Shown here: positions 6,878 through 7,847 of the stretch, in pieces
Numbering within the stretch: the first letter of the stretch is position 1
Layout of the letters: each line of letters begins with the position of its first letter
The notes under the pieces: generated by a model
Database searches by the model: none
The model's input: the letters and a program-made list of their open reading frames with translations, nothing else
Told to the model about the DNA's origin: nothing
Source of the DNA: Dysgonomonas sp.
Lineage (GTDB): Bacteria > Bacteroidota > Bacteroidia > Bacteroidales > Dysgonomonadaceae
NCBI GenBank assembly: GCA_030151105.1
Contig: JASLEN010000237.1
Coordinates: 1 to 7,847 of the forward strand
DNA length: 7,847 nucleotides
Direction: 5' to 3'
Position numbers and translations under genes: made by a program

Positions 6878-6908
6878 AAAGAGTTTGTCTTTATATGATA
6901 AACTCTTT
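6878..6908. terminator. Possible shared hairpin terminator between convergent genes
   Basis: Nine perfect base pairs (6878-6886 with 6900-6908), extended inward by G-U, T-A and C-G pairs, enclose a 7-base loop. It lies between the end of the small lipoprotein gene (6861) and the minus-strand acetyltransferase, and its right arm falls inside the last codons of the latter. Only three T residues follow the stem on either strand, so termination strength is doubtful, but the position suits a bidirectional terminator. Confidence 0.45.
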
Positions 6909-7415
6909 GGGATATTGCACTATTCCACTCACTCCATCGAGAGCTTTATATTCTAGTTCAATAGCCATGAAATAGTTTTCTGGAGCATTGAATGGAGCTT
7001 TTATATTCCAATTTCGGGCAGGGCGGAAGCCAAATTTAGGATAGAAGGTTTCATGCCCTAGCACTACAACGAATTTGTAACCGATTGATTTAGCCTGTTC
7101 TAATGCTTCTCTGACAAGTCTAGAACCAATGCCTTGTTTTTGATAACTAGGCTCTACGGCCATTGGAGCTAGTGACAGACCTATATTTCTACTCGTTTCA
7201 TTCACCACTTCTATTTCAGACAAAAGGATATGCCCCACAAGGTTGTTCTCAATGGTTGCTACCAACGACAATTCGTTTAAAAATGCTTTAGTATTTCTGA
7301 GTCTATCCACCAACTCGGCTTCAGTAGAACCTCTAAAAGCAAGATTGTTGAGGGTGTATATTTTAGGATAGTCTTGAGGCGTCTCTGGTCTCACTATCAA
7401 ATTCATTTTATCCAT
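6891..7415 (-). CDS. GNAT family N-acetyltransferase (YhbS-like)
   Basis: This 174-residue cytosolic enzyme should transfer an acetyl group from acetyl-CoA to an amine whose identity cannot be read from sequence. It opens with the typical GNAT beginning LIVRPETPQDYPKIYTLNNLAF (residues 6-27, a beta strand then helix). Residues 83-103 give the acetyl-CoA-binding motif A, APMAVEPSYQKQGIG then SRLV, with the pyrophosphate loop QKQGIG (92-97). Then come VVVLGHETFYPKFGF (116-130), which is characteristic of the YhbS group (COG3153), and a C-terminal segment that closes the sheet. Length and motifs are complete. The start at 7415 is ATG, and a second ATG three codons in (Met4) is an equally possible start. 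It converges with the small lipoprotein gene, and 86 bases separate it from the membrane-protein gene upstream. Confidence 0.92.
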   Translation of the reverse strand: MDKMNLIVRPETPQDYPKIYTLNNLAFRGSTEAELVDRLRNTKAFLNELSLVATIENNLVGHILLSEIEVVNETSRNIGLSLAPMAVEPSYQKQGIGSRLVREALEQAKSIGYKFVVVLGHETFYPKFGFRPARNWNIKAPFNAPENYFMAIELEYKALDGVSGIVQYPKEFII

Positions 7416-7445
7416 AGTAATAGTATTTTGAGGTTAGACTTCTCC

Positions 7446-7453
7446 TAAAGATA
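7446..7453 (-). promoter_or_regulatory. Weak -7-like element before the acetyltransferase gene
   Basis: On the minus strand TATCTTTA differs from TAnnTTTG only in the last base and would start transcription near 7440, about 25 bases before the start codon. No -33 TTG lies at the right distance; the nearest TTTG (7468-7471) is only 14 bp upstream and sits in a hairpin arm. It is a tentative call. Confidence 0.25.
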
Positions 7454-7462
7454 ATCATTTAA

Positions 7463-7485
7463 TCTCACAAATCTGTGTTGTGAGA
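7463..7485 (-). terminator. Hairpin after the membrane-protein gene, probable terminator
   Basis: A perfect 8-bp inverted repeat (TCTCACAA at 7463-7470, TTGTGAGA at 7478-7485) has a 7-base loop. On the minus strand it begins 16 bases after the stop of the upstream gene and is followed by TTAAATGATTAT, which is T-rich but not a clean run. It therefore probably terminates the membrane-protein transcript. A protein-binding palindrome for the downstream acetyltransferase gene is the alternative. Confidence 0.5.
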
Positions 7486-7501
7486 ACCTGAATTCGCTGA
7501 T

Positions 7502-7847
7502 TTATATTAACGCTCCATATCTGATAAAGGCTGCTATTACGCCTATTACTATGATGACTCTGCAAATCGTTTTGTTAGTTGTCAATTCGCTATCTGTTGC
7601 TGGAAGATCATATTTGAACTTCTGGTTGCCTGCTATCCGTTGCCACGAAATGGTTTTGGATTGCAGCCTAAATACGCCATAGCCTATGGCTACAAGTGGT
7701 GCAGCTAAGGGCATCACTATATTAGCTATTATAAACAGAAATATGGCTACGCCTATGCTACTATTTGGTTTAGGATAAAATCCAGCAAGACTCAATACAT
7801 GTTTTGCTTGATCTAATGTCAATTCCTTATTCGTCTTTTGATTTCTA
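7502..7847 (-). CDS. Small membrane protein of unknown function, 5' end cut by the window edge
   Basis: The minus-strand frame ending at TAA (7502-7504) stays open to the right edge. A start at the TTG at 7820-7822 would give 106 residues, but no ATG supports it. The eight codons upstream (RNQKTNKE) are in frame without a stop, so the true start probably lies beyond 7847. Counting from the TTG, residues of about 23-51 form a long hydrophobic segment (IGVAIFLFIIANIVMPLAAP and on) and about 87-101 form a second one (ICRVIIVIGVIAAFI). A polar, charged stretch between them contains SWQRIAGNQKFKYDLP. That suggests a small inner-membrane protein with two helices. I recognise no family. A hairpin just after the stop probably ends its transcript. 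Confidence 0.6.
   Translation of the reverse strand, partial: RNQKTNKELTLDQAKHVLSLAGFYPKPNSSIGVAIFLFIIANIVMPLAAPLVAIGYGVFRLQSKTISWQRIAGNQKFKYDLPATDSELTTNKTICRVIIVIGVIAAFIRYGALI

Overview
The window looks like an ordinary chromosomal segment of a low-GC member of the Bacteroidetes, most likely Bacteroidales. Four things point that way. Several start regions carry the TAnnTTTG promoter element typical of this phylum, in the best cases with TTG 19-20 bp upstream. Ribosome-binding regions are A-rich with no clear Shine-Dalgarno sequence. There is a lipoprotein of the DUF4369-plus-thioredoxin type. The methylmalonyl-CoA mutase is split into MutA and MutB, and MutA has a cysteine-rich form that I recall from Bacteroides-like genomes. 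I cannot name a genus.

Layout, left to right. At 62-262 on the minus strand is a complete tRNA-Arg(UCU) unit with promoter, gene and a hairpin terminator that has a perfect 14-bp stem. A roughly 416-base divergent gap (215-630) follows, holding the tRNA promoter on one strand and one good plus one weaker promoter for the mutase operon on the other. mutA (631-2514) and mutB (2552-4699) form a two-gene operon for adenosylcobalamin-dependent methylmalonyl-CoA mutase, closed by a strong terminator (4721-4757). Next come a TlpA-like thioredoxin lipoprotein (4795-5913), a small zinc-ribbon protein (5979-6248) and a small unknown lipoprotein (6391-6861), all on the plus strand. On the minus strand, facing them, are a GNAT acetyltransferase (6891-7415) and a small two-helix membrane protein (7502 to the right edge). 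The membrane-protein frame is still open at the edge, so that gene is probably cut.

MutA and MutB together interconvert succinyl-CoA and (R)-methylmalonyl-CoA, the step that links the fumarate/succinate branch to propionate in Bacteroidales fermentation. MutB carries the catalytic and cobalamin-binding residues. MutA keeps both folds but has lost the cobalamin-ligating motif. No epimerase, decarboxylase or mutase chaperone (MeaB type) is visible here. The genes after mutB look like independent housekeeping or envelope genes rather than parts of the mutase pathway.

I found no mobile element, CRISPR array, toxin-antitoxin pair, defence system or other convincing new system. The points most worth a second look are the extra cysteine cluster in MutA, a probable promoter for the TlpA-like gene that overlaps the mutB terminator, and the uncharacterised 156-residue lipoprotein.
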